DNA of 64,000 bases from Pseudopyrenochaeta lycopersici (GCA_003313425.1 NHZP01000032.1:372001-436000), one strand, 5' to 3'; positions 36,258 to 47,682 are shown, counted from the stretch's first letter. Numbers and translations: made by a program. The notes: generated from the sequence alone by a model not told the origin.

Positions 36258-37370
36258 ATGCCGAAGCTTTTCATGTGAGCCACTCCTCATCCTCAGTCTT
36301 GAATGTGTCTTGGCTGACCAGGCGGTAGAACTGGTGCGACAGGCTACATTGGAGGCGATGCCCTCTATGCCATCGCGAACACCTATCCGGATCTCGAGAT
36401 CACTGCACTTGTCCGCAACAGCGATAAGGGTGCAAAAGTTGCATCACAGTACGCCAAAGTCCGGCTTGTCTACGGCAATCTGGAGAGCACTGAGCTACTC
36501 ACCAGCGAGGCGTCTAAGGCCGACATTGTAGTCCACACTGCAGACTGCGATCATCTAGGCGCTGCCAAGGCCATCGTCGCTGGTCTGGCTCAAAGTCAGA
36601 AGAAAACCTATCTTATCCACACCTCTGGAACCGGGGTGTTGGCTTTTGAGGACTTTGAAAGCAAGACGTACGGATGCAAGCGAGAGAAGGTATATGATGA
36701 TTGGGATGGTATTGGCGAAGTAACCTCAATCCCGGACGTAGCGATCCATCGCAACGTTGACAAGGTTATCCTAGCCGCTAATGAAGCATCTACCAACATC
36801 CATTCCGCGATTGTCTGCCCGCCATGTATTTACGGACCTGGTCGCGGACCTGATAACCGCAGAAGTGTCCAAGTGTACGAGATGGCTCGTGCTGTTATCC
36901 AACGTGGCAAAGGCTTTGTTGTGGAAGGTGGAGCCAATATATGGACAGAAGTGCATGTTCAAGATCTCAGCGAATTGTTCTTGGCTCTTGTAACAGCGGC
37001 TCTGGAACCCGATGGTGGCAAGGCCACCTGGAACCAGGAAGGCTACTACTTTGCTCAAAGCGCCGACCTGGCATGGGGCGATATTGGACGCAATGTCGCG
37101 ATAATCGCCTTCGACAAAAAGTTCATCAATACGGCTGAGATTGATCACGTCAGCAAAGACGAGGCTGATAAACTCGCGAACTACGGCAGCTATCTCTGGG
37201 GCACAAACTCTCGGTGCAAAGCCATTCGCGCCAACAGGCTCCTTGGATGGAGTCCCAAGCAAAAGAGCCTGGTCGACCTGCTGCCAGAAATCGTTGAAGA
37301 CGAAGCCAAGCTTCTAGGAAGAGCCAAAACCCATGCGGAAGAAGCTGCTGAAGGGCGTATCTTGCGATGA
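36258..37370 (+). CDS. NAD(P)-binding epimerase/dehydratase-like (atypical SDR)
   Basis: Exons 36258-36274 (17 nt) and 36329-37370 give 352 residues; the intron is 54 nt, phase 2. The splice creates MPKLFITGATGYIGG, the N-terminal dinucleotide motif GATGYIG. Later motifs are ADIVVHTADCDH, the HTSGTG strand and a CPPCIYGPGRG loop typical of extended SDRs. The catalytic YxxxK is not evident: the expected position reads TYGCKREK. It may therefore be a non-catalytic or atypical member, such as NmrA-like redox sensors. Cytosolic location is likely. It is convergent with the copper amine oxidase, with only 98 bases between stop codons. Confidence 0.88.
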
Positions 37371-37468
37371 TGCAGGTCACCAATCATTGCAGGAATTTCA
37401 AAAGGTGTAAAAGCAATCGTTGAATTTTGTTACAGGTACTTTCAAATTGAAATAGCGTTAGTCAATGT

Positions 37469-39649
37469 TCAAAGCTTTTCCCCAGAACAGCATTCTTTTC
37501 CAACTAACACTGACGCATCGTTCTTCGTGCTCGGCACATCGATCGCCGGGTTTCGGTCAAAGAAATCGCTTGGTTTGAAATGTATTTGATAGATCTCGCA
37601 TGGCATGACTGGCCAGTCCTCAACTCTGTTGACTTTATTAGCACCTTTTCCAGAATTTCGAACAAGAGCGAGCATCTTACCTTGGGTTATGCGTCAGGCC
37701 AAACACATTCCACACTACCAGATCGCCATCAGCAACGCTGTCCCTGCGTGCTGCCATATCATGTACACCCCCCTGCTCCAACTGGCTCTGCAGCGTGAAC
37801 CGTCCCGCAGCATAAAGCTCATCATCTTGGTACTTTGTCACCCAGACGTGATGATTCGTAAATAGCGCTCGCTGTGCCTGGATACTTCCTGGGCTCGCAA
37901 GCAGCTTCTGCGTTGGCAGCGGCGTAAACTTGTAGCCTACAGGATTCCCGCTATGTGGGTTCTTCTTTGAAGAATTGATGATCTTGAAGATACGATGATC
38001 AATTGGGTTAGCGTCTACACCAGTTGACTTCTCAACGACAGTCTTGCGGATCTCGTAGAAGTTGCCGTTCGGGTTGGTGTCCTTATTCCATGGGGCGGGG
38101 TGGGATTCTTCATAGAGGACGGTGTTGTTGTGGCCATCGATTGCGGGATCGATTCCTGATTCACGGGGTTAGAAGGTTTCTTATCTGAATGCAAAGAACA
38201 GGTTTCTTACGAGCAGCGAAGATATGCTGATGATTCTGCGCAAGCACGCCGCTGGACACGACATTGCCGTAATCTGAGGTCTTGCCGGGGTCGATGTTAA
38301 CTACCGAGACGATACCGGTGGCTCTGGTTTCAAGTGTGATACCACCAGCGGTATCTAGTTTGTAAGCAAAGACATACTCGTAGTTCGCAAGCGTGATGAT
38401 GAACTGGACGACAAGTTCGCGCATGCGGGTAACAACAGCACGACCTGTCCTCCAGTTTGTGTGCTTCCAGCCAATGCCATTGTCCTGCTCATGTAGACAG
38501 ACGACGTTGGGATGTAGCTTTGGCTCGCCATCAGAGCTGACGATGACTGCATCGAAGTACTTAATTACACCGAGGCAATCGCAGCCTAGGGAGAGGTTAT
38601 TGGCGCAATTTCCGGCGCCTCCATCACCGAAGTCGAAGGCCTGCTTGCGGTGGAAGGGCGGGCGAGCATCGGCGTATGGTACTGACATCTCGCTGATACT
38701 CATGCGGTACAAAATACTTCTGCCATCGTAGTGGACATCATGTAGGACGGCGCCTTCACGTGGGTTGAACGAAACTCGGAAGCTCCACTTCTGCCACTCA
38801 ACTAGCGATTCGTCGGTAACTGTGAAGGATGGGCCCTCTGGCTGCGTAATGTTGATGGGCTTCACATCCTTTCGAGTACCACCAGCAACTAATTCCGGAA
38901 TGTATTCGGCTGATGTGCAGTGGTCGAGAATACGCTCGGAGTGCGTTTTACCAGTTAGGCTGTCTCCTTTGCCACCTGTTGCTAAGCGATCAATGCGGAC
39001 AATTTCTCTCGTTTGTGCGTCCATTACCGGGATCAACGGAAGTGGATAGGCGTAGAAGTTGGAATCAGGGTTTCCATTCCTGTTGTCTTGAGCAAAGCAT
39101 AGACCTTGGAAGTATCTTCGGTTCTCGGCACCAATATCAAGTCCACCATATGGCCTGCTGCTGGTTAGCCTCTGCTTATCTACATGTGTATGTGAACCAT
39201 TACCAGGGCTCCACGACGAGCTCGAATCCTTCGGGCAATTTGAATTCCGCAATCGCTTTCTGGAACATCTCACTCTTCTTGCATGCTTCAACGAGATGCT
39301 GGAACTCCCACAATGTCAAACTGGCTTGCTTCTCTTTACCCACCACCTCATGTCTGACTCTCTTCTTTTGTTCTATATCAATGATAGACTCATGATACTC
39401 GGGGATTTTGTCTGAGCCAACCACGTCATACTGGCACTTTGCCAATCGAGGTGGTCGTTTTGAAGTTTGTGATTGTCCAGGTCGTGATGCATGTTCAAGA
39501 TCGAGATATTGCTTCATCAACGCCTTCTCCGGCTCCTGGAGATAGATTTCTCGGAAGTCGACAACCACATCTGGATGTAGTGATAAGACGACATCTCGGG
39601 CAATTCGTGTCTCATCAATGTTGAGGATCTTGAAGGGATGGGGGGCCAT
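37469..39649 (-). CDS. Copper amine oxidase (TPQ-containing)
   Basis: Exons 39649-39204, 39154-38211, 38155-37681 and 37625-37469 give 673 residues, the usual size of fungal methylamine/primary-amine oxidases. The cofactor motif T-x-x-N-Y-E-Y reads TLANYEY with the TPQ-precursor Tyr at residue 407. Two copper ligands come from NHQHIF and the third from GLTHNPR, split by intron 3. The N2/N3 domains precede it (VVEPWPYGGLDIG). The enzyme deaminates primary amines to aldehydes with release of ammonia and hydrogen peroxide. ATG 39649 is preferred over an upstream TTG. The last three residues, EKL, are not a canonical PTS1, so peroxisomal targeting is uncertain. Confidence 0.95.
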
Positions 39650-41326
39650 GATGGCGGGGAATGGCAAGTAACAATCGCAGGTATATGAAAGATATGAAGA
39701 TGGGCAGTTGATTTTAGTATTTGATGGACCAAATGATTCAGCGTTGACTGTAGAAGTAGTGAGGGATGCCGTATATTAAACGAGGCGAATCCTAGGCAGG
39801 GTGTTGGAGTGTCATAAGTGGTACGGAATTAGCCGTCAACGACGCTCGGATTGCGGTTCCGTTTCCGCTCTCACAGCGAACAACAAAGGTGGGGTTCTGC
39901 GAACGGTGGGAAATCGCACTTTGTCGCTGTCTAGATCATAGAGCGGAGTGGGTCATATACTGGAACTGACCGGGTGGACCTCCTCGATATAGGTAAGGCT
40001 TCTCCGCAATTACTGATAATTGGACTATGCACGAGGTGTAGGCAAGGTTTCGTCGCGATTACCTGTGATTGGACCATGCATGAAGTGAAGACAAATCCTC
40101 CTCTTCCGAACCAAACGTTCACAGGTTTCAGAATTCCGTCTCAGATAAGCAAGAGCCGTTCAATCTTCCGAACCACCCCATGGTCACGTGCTTGGACAGA
40201 TCGTGCCGCGTGGACCTACCAAATGCAGTAAGTGCCACCCCGGAACATTGCAATACTGCAAGCAGTGTCAACCTCTGTACATATTCGGATGCATGCCTAT
40301 CTACGAGTAACTGATATGTTTGATTTCCAAGATTTTGATCAATACTGACTTAGCATACTTATCGCTTGCCTCGGATTACTTCTTGGATTCAAGGATCCAG
40401 CCAGCACAACGCGGAATACCTCCGCAACTATAATCCAGGGAGGCTAGACCATCGCCATGAGAAATGCCCCGTGCTGAGATAGCAGGAGGCACTGACGATT
40501 AGAGATGCGGTGAGTAATGTCTGGGAGAGTACGGGCTCCAGAGTCAGATTTCATGTGAAGCTGCTGGTGCTCGATAATGGAAGATCAGCCGAGATCTTGT
40601 TTAAACACTTCCATTCAACATAGATAAGATGACTTCTGACTATCCCGGCTGAAACATCACCCACGAGCCGCATGTAAGACGTCGTAGCGAAGGATTTTTG
40701 CAGCACGACAATTATTGAAACAGATGGGAGAGACAAAATTAGAGCGCGTGTTATCCTAGTTTGGCTATAGGATGACAAAATGTTGGAATGAGATCAGGAG
40801 GCACGTAAAGAAGGTCCAGGAGAACCACTTTTGTTGTAAGGACCCACAAGTATCTTCAACTGCGACCAGAACCATCATAACCAACCAAATTTTGTATAAG
40901 ATGAACGTGCCTATAATTGACATGTGTCTAAGAAGATTGAGTGAGCCACGGTCTATAGAATGATAATATAGTCACCCCAAGACCTATACAAGCCAGAATG
41001 CTTTGCCATTTTCCTGTACAAAGCTTTCTTTCTCCATAATGCTATGTACATAGCCATCGCCAATCAGCTCCCAGTCAGACCCCTTTGAACGAAGCAACAC
41101 TCTCTCCAGCAGAAGCAAGCTCAGAAACGAGGCCAGTATATCCTCCTTTACTACGCATGACCCGCCGATTTACGATCACGCCCTTCAAGTCATGTCCTGG
41201 TAGCTATATGCACCTCGGCGCCACCGCCTGTCACGACTGCTCATGCTGCCGAAAAGCATAAGTGCGAGATCACCCAAGTACTTCCAGATCCCACCCATTG
41301 ACTTCACTCCGCAGAACTATACTTTC
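39650..41326. other. Intergenic region, no gene supported
   Basis: Upstream of the amine oxidase, followed by about 1.2 kb with only short frames on both strands. Contains one 49-bp tandem duplication. It marks the passage from the compact gene block to the sparser right half. Confidence 0.55.
39990..40087 (+). repeat. Imperfect 49-bp tandem duplication
   Basis: Units 39990-40038 and 40039-40087 abut. By eye they agree at 37 of 49 positions, and most of the differences are C/T or A/G transitions. Both contain the cores TTGGAC-ATGCA and AGG-AAGG. Confidence 0.75.
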
Positions 41327-42280
41327 TCAAGTGTACTTTTTCAACTTAGCCAGACGTCGGATTCGAATAAAGTCAGCCTGCACGTCATACTCTTCTTCGG
41401 GTCGAAATGAGCCAGCAATCATAGTTTTCCAATGTGCATCGAAGAGTGGCGGACCTGTGAAGTATTTCTTAGATGTATTGGCGCCGGTAACCTTCATCGG
41501 CTTGTCATATACAATGACGGAAGATGCAATTATTGAGCCAGATTTAGACATAACTGCCTCCTCATTCTCAAGAGGGCGGCAAATTGACCTAAATTCCTCG
41601 CCCGTGTTGATGAGATGCCCGGAAATTTGTGATTTGGTCTTGTCTGAGGAGAATATGGACAGAAAATGGATAGTCGCCGCTACAGTTAGTGTTTTGTTAT
41701 ACTTTGATCCTTGATGACCACATGTCTTTCAAATGTATTGCTGAATCCAAATCCCATTTTGAAGCCCATCGTTGAACTCCGCTTGTGAAACGCTGAGCAG
41801 GTCGAGCGTACGGTCCGTTTATAGTGGTTTAATTACGAAATCGAAGTGGACAGATTGTTTCGTATTCTGTTCTCCGTAATCTGGGACAACTTTAAACGTT
41901 GTTCCCTGAAGCGCGAAGCTCGAAAGATCAATTAGGACATAGACTTTGTCTTTGGATTTGGCTAGAAGTCTCTCTCTTCACGCTTATAGTTGTCTGGAAG
42001 AATGAATTGGAACGTCTATTGGCCAATCCCTCACAAACTTCGGCGTCTGCGTTTCCAAGCCAATTTCTACTCGTTGTGCGTCCCGAAAGATTTGACCCAT
42101 AAGCTGAACTTGTTGACTTCGATCAAGAATACTAGATTGGCCGATGCAAAGGATGTCGATCCAAGTGATTATTTTCAATCACACCTCCCGAGGACGCGAT
42201 CCAAGTATTGATGTATTTTTTTCCTGCCTGGCGCGATAAAAGACTGGTAGCACTGCCACTACAAGACAAATTAGTGCTCT
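41327..42280 (-). pseudogene. Heterokaryon-incompatibility (HET) domain gene relic
   Basis: HET-family pieces follow one another on the minus strand in different frames. RQAGKKYINTWI lies near 42230. WIDILCIGQSSILDRSQQVQL, then GQIFRDAQRVEIGLE, lies at about 42164-42050, matching the hallmark WIDxxCINQ-D-xER-QVxxMxxIYxxAxxV. Near 41950-41830 comes KSKDKVYVL with VPDYG and VHFDFV, matching DPRDKVYALLG...PDY...VYxDF. A final frame (41551-41327) could be a C-terminal remnant. Frameshifts and stops separate the pieces and no splice model joins them. Intact HET proteins trigger vegetative-incompatibility cell death; this copy is probably dead. Confidence 0.7.
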
Positions 42281-42419
42281 TAGCAATTTTTACAACGTTC
42301 TGCTTGTTCATTATGCCGTTTCGCCGTTTCGCCATCTACCCAGCTCTCTGCTTGACCTTAAGTTTTCAACCTTCGCCTAAAAAGAATAGAAACGCTTCAA
42401 GTACATCCACTTGACTCAG

Positions 42420-43706
42420 GCTATATTGTCCATTCTGCTTCCGTTCTACCTGCACAAGTGACTAACGCCTTTGATCTTCAGACATGAACTGAAAGTTCGT
42501 CTTCTCATCTCGATATTTTCAATAAGCTGAGCAATATAATCAGAAATAATTATGTGTTTACCTAGAAAAAAAATTGAAACATCACAGGAAATACTTATAA
42601 TAGTCAAATAGGCTTATAATAGATTCATTTCTAATTCTTATACTAATACTTCTTCTTTCATTAGTATCGTAGTATAAGAACTGGTGGCACTATAGTAAAG
42701 CCAAAGAAGCGGTAAAATAAATATAGCTAGCCTGAAAGAGTGTTATATACATGCTTAGTCTACGTTCTAAGGCAGATAGTTTTGCTTGTATATCTTAGGT
42801 ATAGCGCTAGTAATAACTGGGAAATTTTACCTCTAAGGGATTAATAACCATACACTTGGGGCACCTTAAGTAATTAGTAGCTATAGTTAATAGTCCTATT
42901 ATTGACTAAGGATGTACACTATAGAATCGATAAACCTTTAGGGGAAAATTAGAACCAGTCATCTCGCCAATCTTTACTGCCTTCTTTGTGGGGCCAATAG
43001 AATGGTATATTTGACCAACCTCCGATTCCAAACGTCGATTTATTTCTCGTTCGTGGGTTTTCCCTTGCACGCGGCCCCAGCTCCTTCCCGTGATATCTTC
43101 TTTATTATCACGCGGGACGCGCTCAATTAGCCACGACTGACTCAGATTCCGGGTGAGAGCATTAATGGTGTATATAGACGCGGTGGAGGCGAAGTATCCA
43201 TCACCCTTTGTCTACAGTTTAAGACGCTCTAGCTGTCTGCCTGTCTTGTTTTAGCTAATAATCTCCCAAATAGAGAGAGCGAGCCCCTTATCCACCGCGC
43301 TATAAATTAATGCTTCTTTCAAATTGCCCTTCTTCACCTTGTTTTAATAGCTGAATGCGATCTGTTAATCCTCCTTATTAAATTAGGGGTTGTACGTCCT
43401 GTCTTGACTGATCCGCCAGTTCGCATAATCTAGAGTAAGAAAAAGAAATCATAAGCTGTGTATTTAGTAAAAGTATCTGTAGATTTTAGTCTTAGACGCA
43501 TCTCACTTGTTACGCATGACTAGAATGGCGAGCTCTTCTAGTACTAGACACTGAGCTTAAATTTGCACAACCTAGTCCTTAGTAAATTATATAGGAATAT
43601 CTCGTTAATCGCGACTATTAGATATGACTTCCCTAACTTCAAAAAGATTTAAGCTACGCTTCTTTAGCGTCTGTCTATAATACACTAAGACAGCGTCTAT
43701 GATTTG
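42420..43706. other. AT-rich block with degenerate sequence
   Basis: The sequence between about 42420 and 43700 is visibly rich in TA, TAA and ATA steps and has almost no ATG-initiated frames. That is compatible with an old repeat or gene eroded by repeat-induced point mutation. One minus-strand frame without a usable ATG (43213-42906, about 100 codons, including ERVPRDNKEDITGRSWGRV) remains open. It starts right after a possible acceptor TAG and belongs to no family I recognise. Confidence 0.5.
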
Positions 43707-44207
43707 TTATTCTCTTAGCCTATTAGTAGACAGCTCTTTAAGAGAGTTAATAGCCTGAAAAGAGGAGATAGCATTGCGAGGTCTTTCGTTAAATATGTCG
43801 TCGCGGGTAAGATAAACGCCGAGTGTTCTGAGATGGGGGAATGAATGGCTCTGGACAATCCACTCCATTGTCTCACCACTGAGTGTACACGAGTTTGTTG
43901 TATAAGACCACCTGAGTGCGAGGTGCTGCAGGCTAGTAAAGTCCGAATGCTTAGCCCAGGTCTGTAGCTGGGTTGGCGAGCTAAAACTTGAGCATTCTTT
44001 GAGTGACAGTGATGTCAAGGATCCAACTACCTCGCCAGTAGAGCCTGGCAGACCTTTCCATGACGGCTTTCGCAAACGGCGTTGATAGGCAGGGAGATTT
44101 GGATAGAGATCCAAAGGCGCAGCTGAACTGAGCCTGAAAGGCTCGTATCTCGTCTCTGACAGTAATTTATCTAAACGAAATCTTAGAAGTGACCGACTGC
44201 GTAGCAT
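43707..44207 (-). pseudogene. F-box/LRR-like fungal protein, truncated fragment
   Basis: 166 codons from ATG 44207. LTSLSLKECS, then FTSLQHLALRWSY and FPHLRTLGVYL, have the leucine spacing of the LRR-like repeats found behind fungal F-boxes, but no F-box is visible at the N-terminus. The frame ends where the AT-rich block begins; a full-length homologue would be expected to go on for further repeats. The 5' part may also be missing. I regard it as a remnant, although a short expressed protein cannot be excluded. Confidence 0.5.
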
Positions 44208-44920
44208 TCAACTCGACTAAAGTGATGAGAAATGGTATGTGGCTAATGTCGGCGGTTATGAAGGCAAAAGGGTGGCTCTTCCGGCGACTTGAATTGGTCG
44301 CCCGCCACTTGCGAACGCAGGTGGGGAACCCGAAACCCTGACCTTTCCTTCACCGATCACATTATCTGATGCCATGCCAATTCCAGTAGCGACGCAATAT
44401 ATGAATATCTGTGGCGCAGCACACCAGTTTGTTTTTCGTTAGTGCGACGAGGACCCTGACTAGGTATACATTGTGACTTGGTAGCCAAGCCAGGGTCCGT
44501 TTGATCCACTCCTAGGGCCATCCACTCATTACACCAACGACATCTTCGAATTTAGCAAGTTCTTCCTTGTGCAGTTTGGTAAAATGCGCACCACATGGAA
44601 GGTCGAGCGCTTACCGTACCTATCATGAATCTAGTTCGACTCGGACTAGCGCCAGCGGGATGTTGTTATCGTTTCCCTCTCCTTGGTCTAGCCTCAAGCC
44701 ATTGCCTTTTTCCTGCCCGTGACCAGGTCGTTGCGCAGCCCGCTCATGCCCATTTTTCGAAATGGGCCTGCGTCACTGAATTTGTGAGTGAGCTCTGGAA
44801 ACGCGCCGCATCCATAGGCATCTTCCTGTAACGAATCGCACTGCTCTGCGAGAACGCTACCTCGCTACCTTTGTCGCCTTCCACGATCCGGGATTGTTCA
44901 GCCTGAGCGACGCTTCAATC
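44208..44920. promoter_or_regulatory. Intergenic, upstream of the SLATT gene
   Basis: No domain-bearing frame. The frame 44595-44831 (+) has no recognisable content. Confidence 0.45.
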
Positions 44921-45900
44921 ATGCCGTTTAATAGCGAAGAAACGCCCCTCCTAGGTTGGTCTGGGACAACATCAGGCTCTACACCAAACATCCGAGGGGA
45001 TCCAAATGACATCCATCTCCAATTCTGCCTCTTAGCTGGTGTGCCTCCATCCAACCTACCGAAAGACGCGACAGTTCCGGCAATCGCGAAACGGTCACTC
45101 TACGGCCGCGCGGTCCACAAACGCAATGCGCAAAACAGAACGTATCTCTTCACAGCCGCGTTGTCCAACACGCTTCTACTTTCCCAAGTCGTGCTTGGTG
45201 CAGCTTTGACGGCGCTAGGCGCATCTGAGTCGTCGCATATTCTCATCACGATCTTTGGGGCATTGAACACTATCATCGCAGGAATAGTGGCGTATCTCAA
45301 GTCGCGAGGTCAGCCGATGAGGGCGCATATGTACAGAGACGATCTCGATAGGGTTGTTGATGAAATCGAAAACTCGGAGGTCATGTGGTTTGGCATCCAG
45401 AGCGGTGTCCACGGGTATGATGAGATTGCTATCGACGATTCTGTCAGTGTGCGTAGTGAGGTAGCTCGCTTGACCCGCTTGTATGATAAAGTTGTCAAGA
45501 ACAACACACTAAATGACCGTGAGTGTGTCCCACCACCTTTCAAGGGCGTTCTACTAAAATCTGAAAAGCTGATATGTATATGAATGCTATCACTGATGCT
45601 GCGAATGCGGCTCTTCGTACCCGTCCGGGCCAACCAGTAGCTTCACCAGCAGTTGCTGCGCCATCTGTTACTCCTGTCGCTGGTGCTGTAGATCTGACGG
45701 CTCCCGCAGGGGTGGTTGTACCCCCTACCGCAACTCCCGATGACCCTGATGCTGCTCCTGCTTCTGCATCTCCAACATCAAAGGCCCCACAGCCGCCGCT
45801 GGCGGAGGAGCCGTCGAAGTCAGGCCCTCCCCCGGTTGATAAGGCGCCGAAGTCGGAAAATGACAATGATTTTACGTTGGAGAATGGGGAACATGCTTAA
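44921..45900 (+). CDS. SLATT-domain (fungal) two-TM membrane protein
   Basis: Exons 44921-45518 and 45569-45900 (50-nt intron, CTACTAAAA branch, phase 1) give 309 residues. ATG 44921 (MPFNSEETPLLGWSG) is used; the longer frame begins with TTG. A cytoplasmic N-terminus of ~85 residues precedes two hydrophobic helices separated by a very short turn (SNTLLLSQVVLGAALTALG and ILITIFGALNTIIAGIVAYL). Then comes the conserved KSRGQP-R---YRDDLDRVVDEIE helix that defines SLATT_fungal (SMODS and SLOG-associating 2TM effector). The tail is Pro/Ala-rich and disordered. In bacteria SLATT proteins are predicted pore-forming effectors of nucleotide-signalling conflict systems; the fungal role is unknown. Confidence 0.9.
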
Positions 45901-46556
45901 GTAGCATACGTAGATGTAACAGAAGACATAACTGGGCGCAAATCCTATTCACTCTGGTGCTCCTGAATATTCTTTCAGCATTGGCTTGTTTGTTTTGATT
46001 TTCCAGATCTGTTGCTAGGCTACTCACTGAAAGATCTTGCACATGCAGTCTAATAAGACCTTAGAGAATGGGTAGGTAATACGCTTGCGTGTTCAGCATA
46101 TCACATATCAATTGTGAGCATAACCTGAGCAGTGCTGGTTGGAGGAGGGGAGCGGTCTAAGGACGTGTGCCCAAGTCGAGGGATCGTCCCGCCCCCCGTT
46201 TTGTATGCGCACATTTTTACCTGATAAACATTGTTGTAAGAGACTTCAACACCCCGTTGCTCGATAGGCAAGTCGGGCAGTTTATAGTGACAGAGAACTC
46301 TAATACAGATTTTTCTTCTCTATCACGACTTGATTAATAAACAAGAAAGGCTCGCTAGCGGGCTGGTGGGAACGTTTGTTCAGTATCCTCAGCAGGATAA
46401 GGCGTTGTTTGAAGACGTGGATTAGGGGAAGGCAAGAGTGCGAGGAAACAACACGCTAGCTTGTCACTGCTACTTGAAAGGGTTTATGGCCTCTTGTTGT
46501 TAATTGTTATATTTGAGAATATATGTATTTTTATTGGCCAACAGTCTCAAGCTCTA
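45901..46556. other. Intergenic between convergent genes
   Basis: 3' flanks of the SLATT and 2H phosphoesterase genes. No gene-like frame. Confidence 0.5.
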
Positions 46557-47372
46557 TTACTTCCCCACCATGTCCGACTTTTCTCTTTCCCTCCCAAATT
46601 TCAAGTACCCCAATTGAAATTCCAATCCTTGATCCTCACCCACGGTCCAAGTCTCCCACTCAGCCAGTAACGAATGATTGATGTCTTTGATAAGTGCCAA
46701 AAACTTTGTCCTCGCTTCCTCCCTCTCGAAGAAGGCGTTGCCGACGAACCTCCCGAGGGTAATGTGCGCAGATGGCGCGGTATAGCACGTGTCGATACTA
46801 ATTCCGCTTTCAAGAGCCATGGCATGCATGTCGCTTCGAAGATGGTGGTATGTATATGCGCCATCCGAAGAGGGTACAAAGTTCAGCGCCACGCCCATTG
46901 TGTCAAAGCTCAACCGCGGAGAGATGAGGCCGGGTTTGGCTTCTCTGGTAGAGATAAGATTGAGCATGTCCTGGATTCGGGACTTTCCGATCTCTTCGAC
47001 AACTGCGCGTAGATGTGGGATGGAATGGCGATGGGAGAGCTCGATTATCGATAAGTGGATGTCCTGCGTTGGAATGATGTGCAAGTCAGCGCCGATGAGT
47101 GATACAAGACGTCGCTGAAGAAATTGGGCCATTTGTGTGACTTCTCTGGAAGGTCGTGCCCAAATAACGCAGCAATTAACATCTTGTGCATCTAAGTCAT
47201 CTTCTGTGAACGCGAGCGTCGTAATTTGATCCCTTGTGCCTTGTGAGGTACTTGATGAGGGCTTGATCCGCTGTGACAGGGTTCGAATTGGTTTCAGCGA
47301 ATGCTTGAATTTGCTTTGCGAAGTAAATTTCGCGGTGAGTTTGGTAAGCTTCCTTAATCCGGATCTGATCAT
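46557..47372 (-). CDS. 2H phosphoesterase superfamily protein (RNA ligase/cyclic phosphodiesterase-like)
   Basis: Single exon, 271 codons from ATG 47372. Two H-x-S/T motifs lie ~97 residues apart: HLS at 106-108 (DIHLSIIELSH) and HIT at 203-205 (SAHITLGRFV). Each is embedded in a beta strand, as in the 2H fold; both histidines are needed for catalysis in known members. The basic, Ser/Lys-rich first ~45 residues could be a mitochondrial presequence. Family members cleave 2',3'-cyclic or 2'-5' phosphodiester bonds in RNA processing or nucleotide second messengers; the substrate here is unknown. It is convergent with the SLATT gene and its start lies about 310 bases beyond the stop of the CorA-like gene. 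Confidence 0.85.
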   Translation of the reverse strand: MIRSGLRKLTKLTAKFTSQSKFKHSLKPIRTLSQRIKPSSSTSQGTRDQITTLAFTEDDLDAQDVNCCVIWARPSREVTQMAQFLQRRLVSLIGADLHIIPTQDIHLSIIELSHRHSIPHLRAVVEEIGKSRIQDMLNLISTREAKPGLISPRLSFDTMGVALNFVPSSDGAYTYHHLRSDMHAMALESGISIDTCYTAPSAHITLGRFVGNAFFEREEARTKFLALIKDINHSLLAEWETWTVGEDQGLEFQLGYLKFGREREKSDMVGK

Positions 47373-47378
47373 TTTAAT

Positions 47379-47675
47379 TTAATGATAGGCATCATAATCT
47401 TGATGGCGGGTTCGTACGGTATCTCCCCCACAACCAGGGTCCTCGAGTAGTTCTTTGTACCAGTTTCGACGTGAAGGCGTACCAGACGCTAGAGCAGGAA
47501 AGCTGAATCTCTCCATAATTTTGTTCGCTGACAGTTGCGTCTGGCGCTGCTGGCGCTTGAAGCTGGCACATTCACCGAGTCCCAGAGGTTCGCCCCCAAG
47601 CGCTCTTGTACTGAACTCGAAGGAATCAAACAATAGATCGCATAGGTAGTTAGGATTAGGCAACAGCTGTTTCAT
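47379..47675 (-). CDS. Doubtful small open frame (98 aa)
   Basis: ATG 47675 to a stop at 47379, between the 2H gene and the CorA-like gene on the same strand. The sequence is unremarkable (polar, no membrane segment, no known motif) and could be non-coding leader of the 2H gene. Confidence 0.2.
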   Translation of the reverse strand: MKQLLPNPNYLCDLLFDSFEFSTRALGGEPLGLGECASFKRQQRQTQLSANKIMERFSFPALASGTPSRRNWYKELLEDPGCGGDTVRTRHQDYDAYH

Positions 47676-47682
47676 GCATCTG

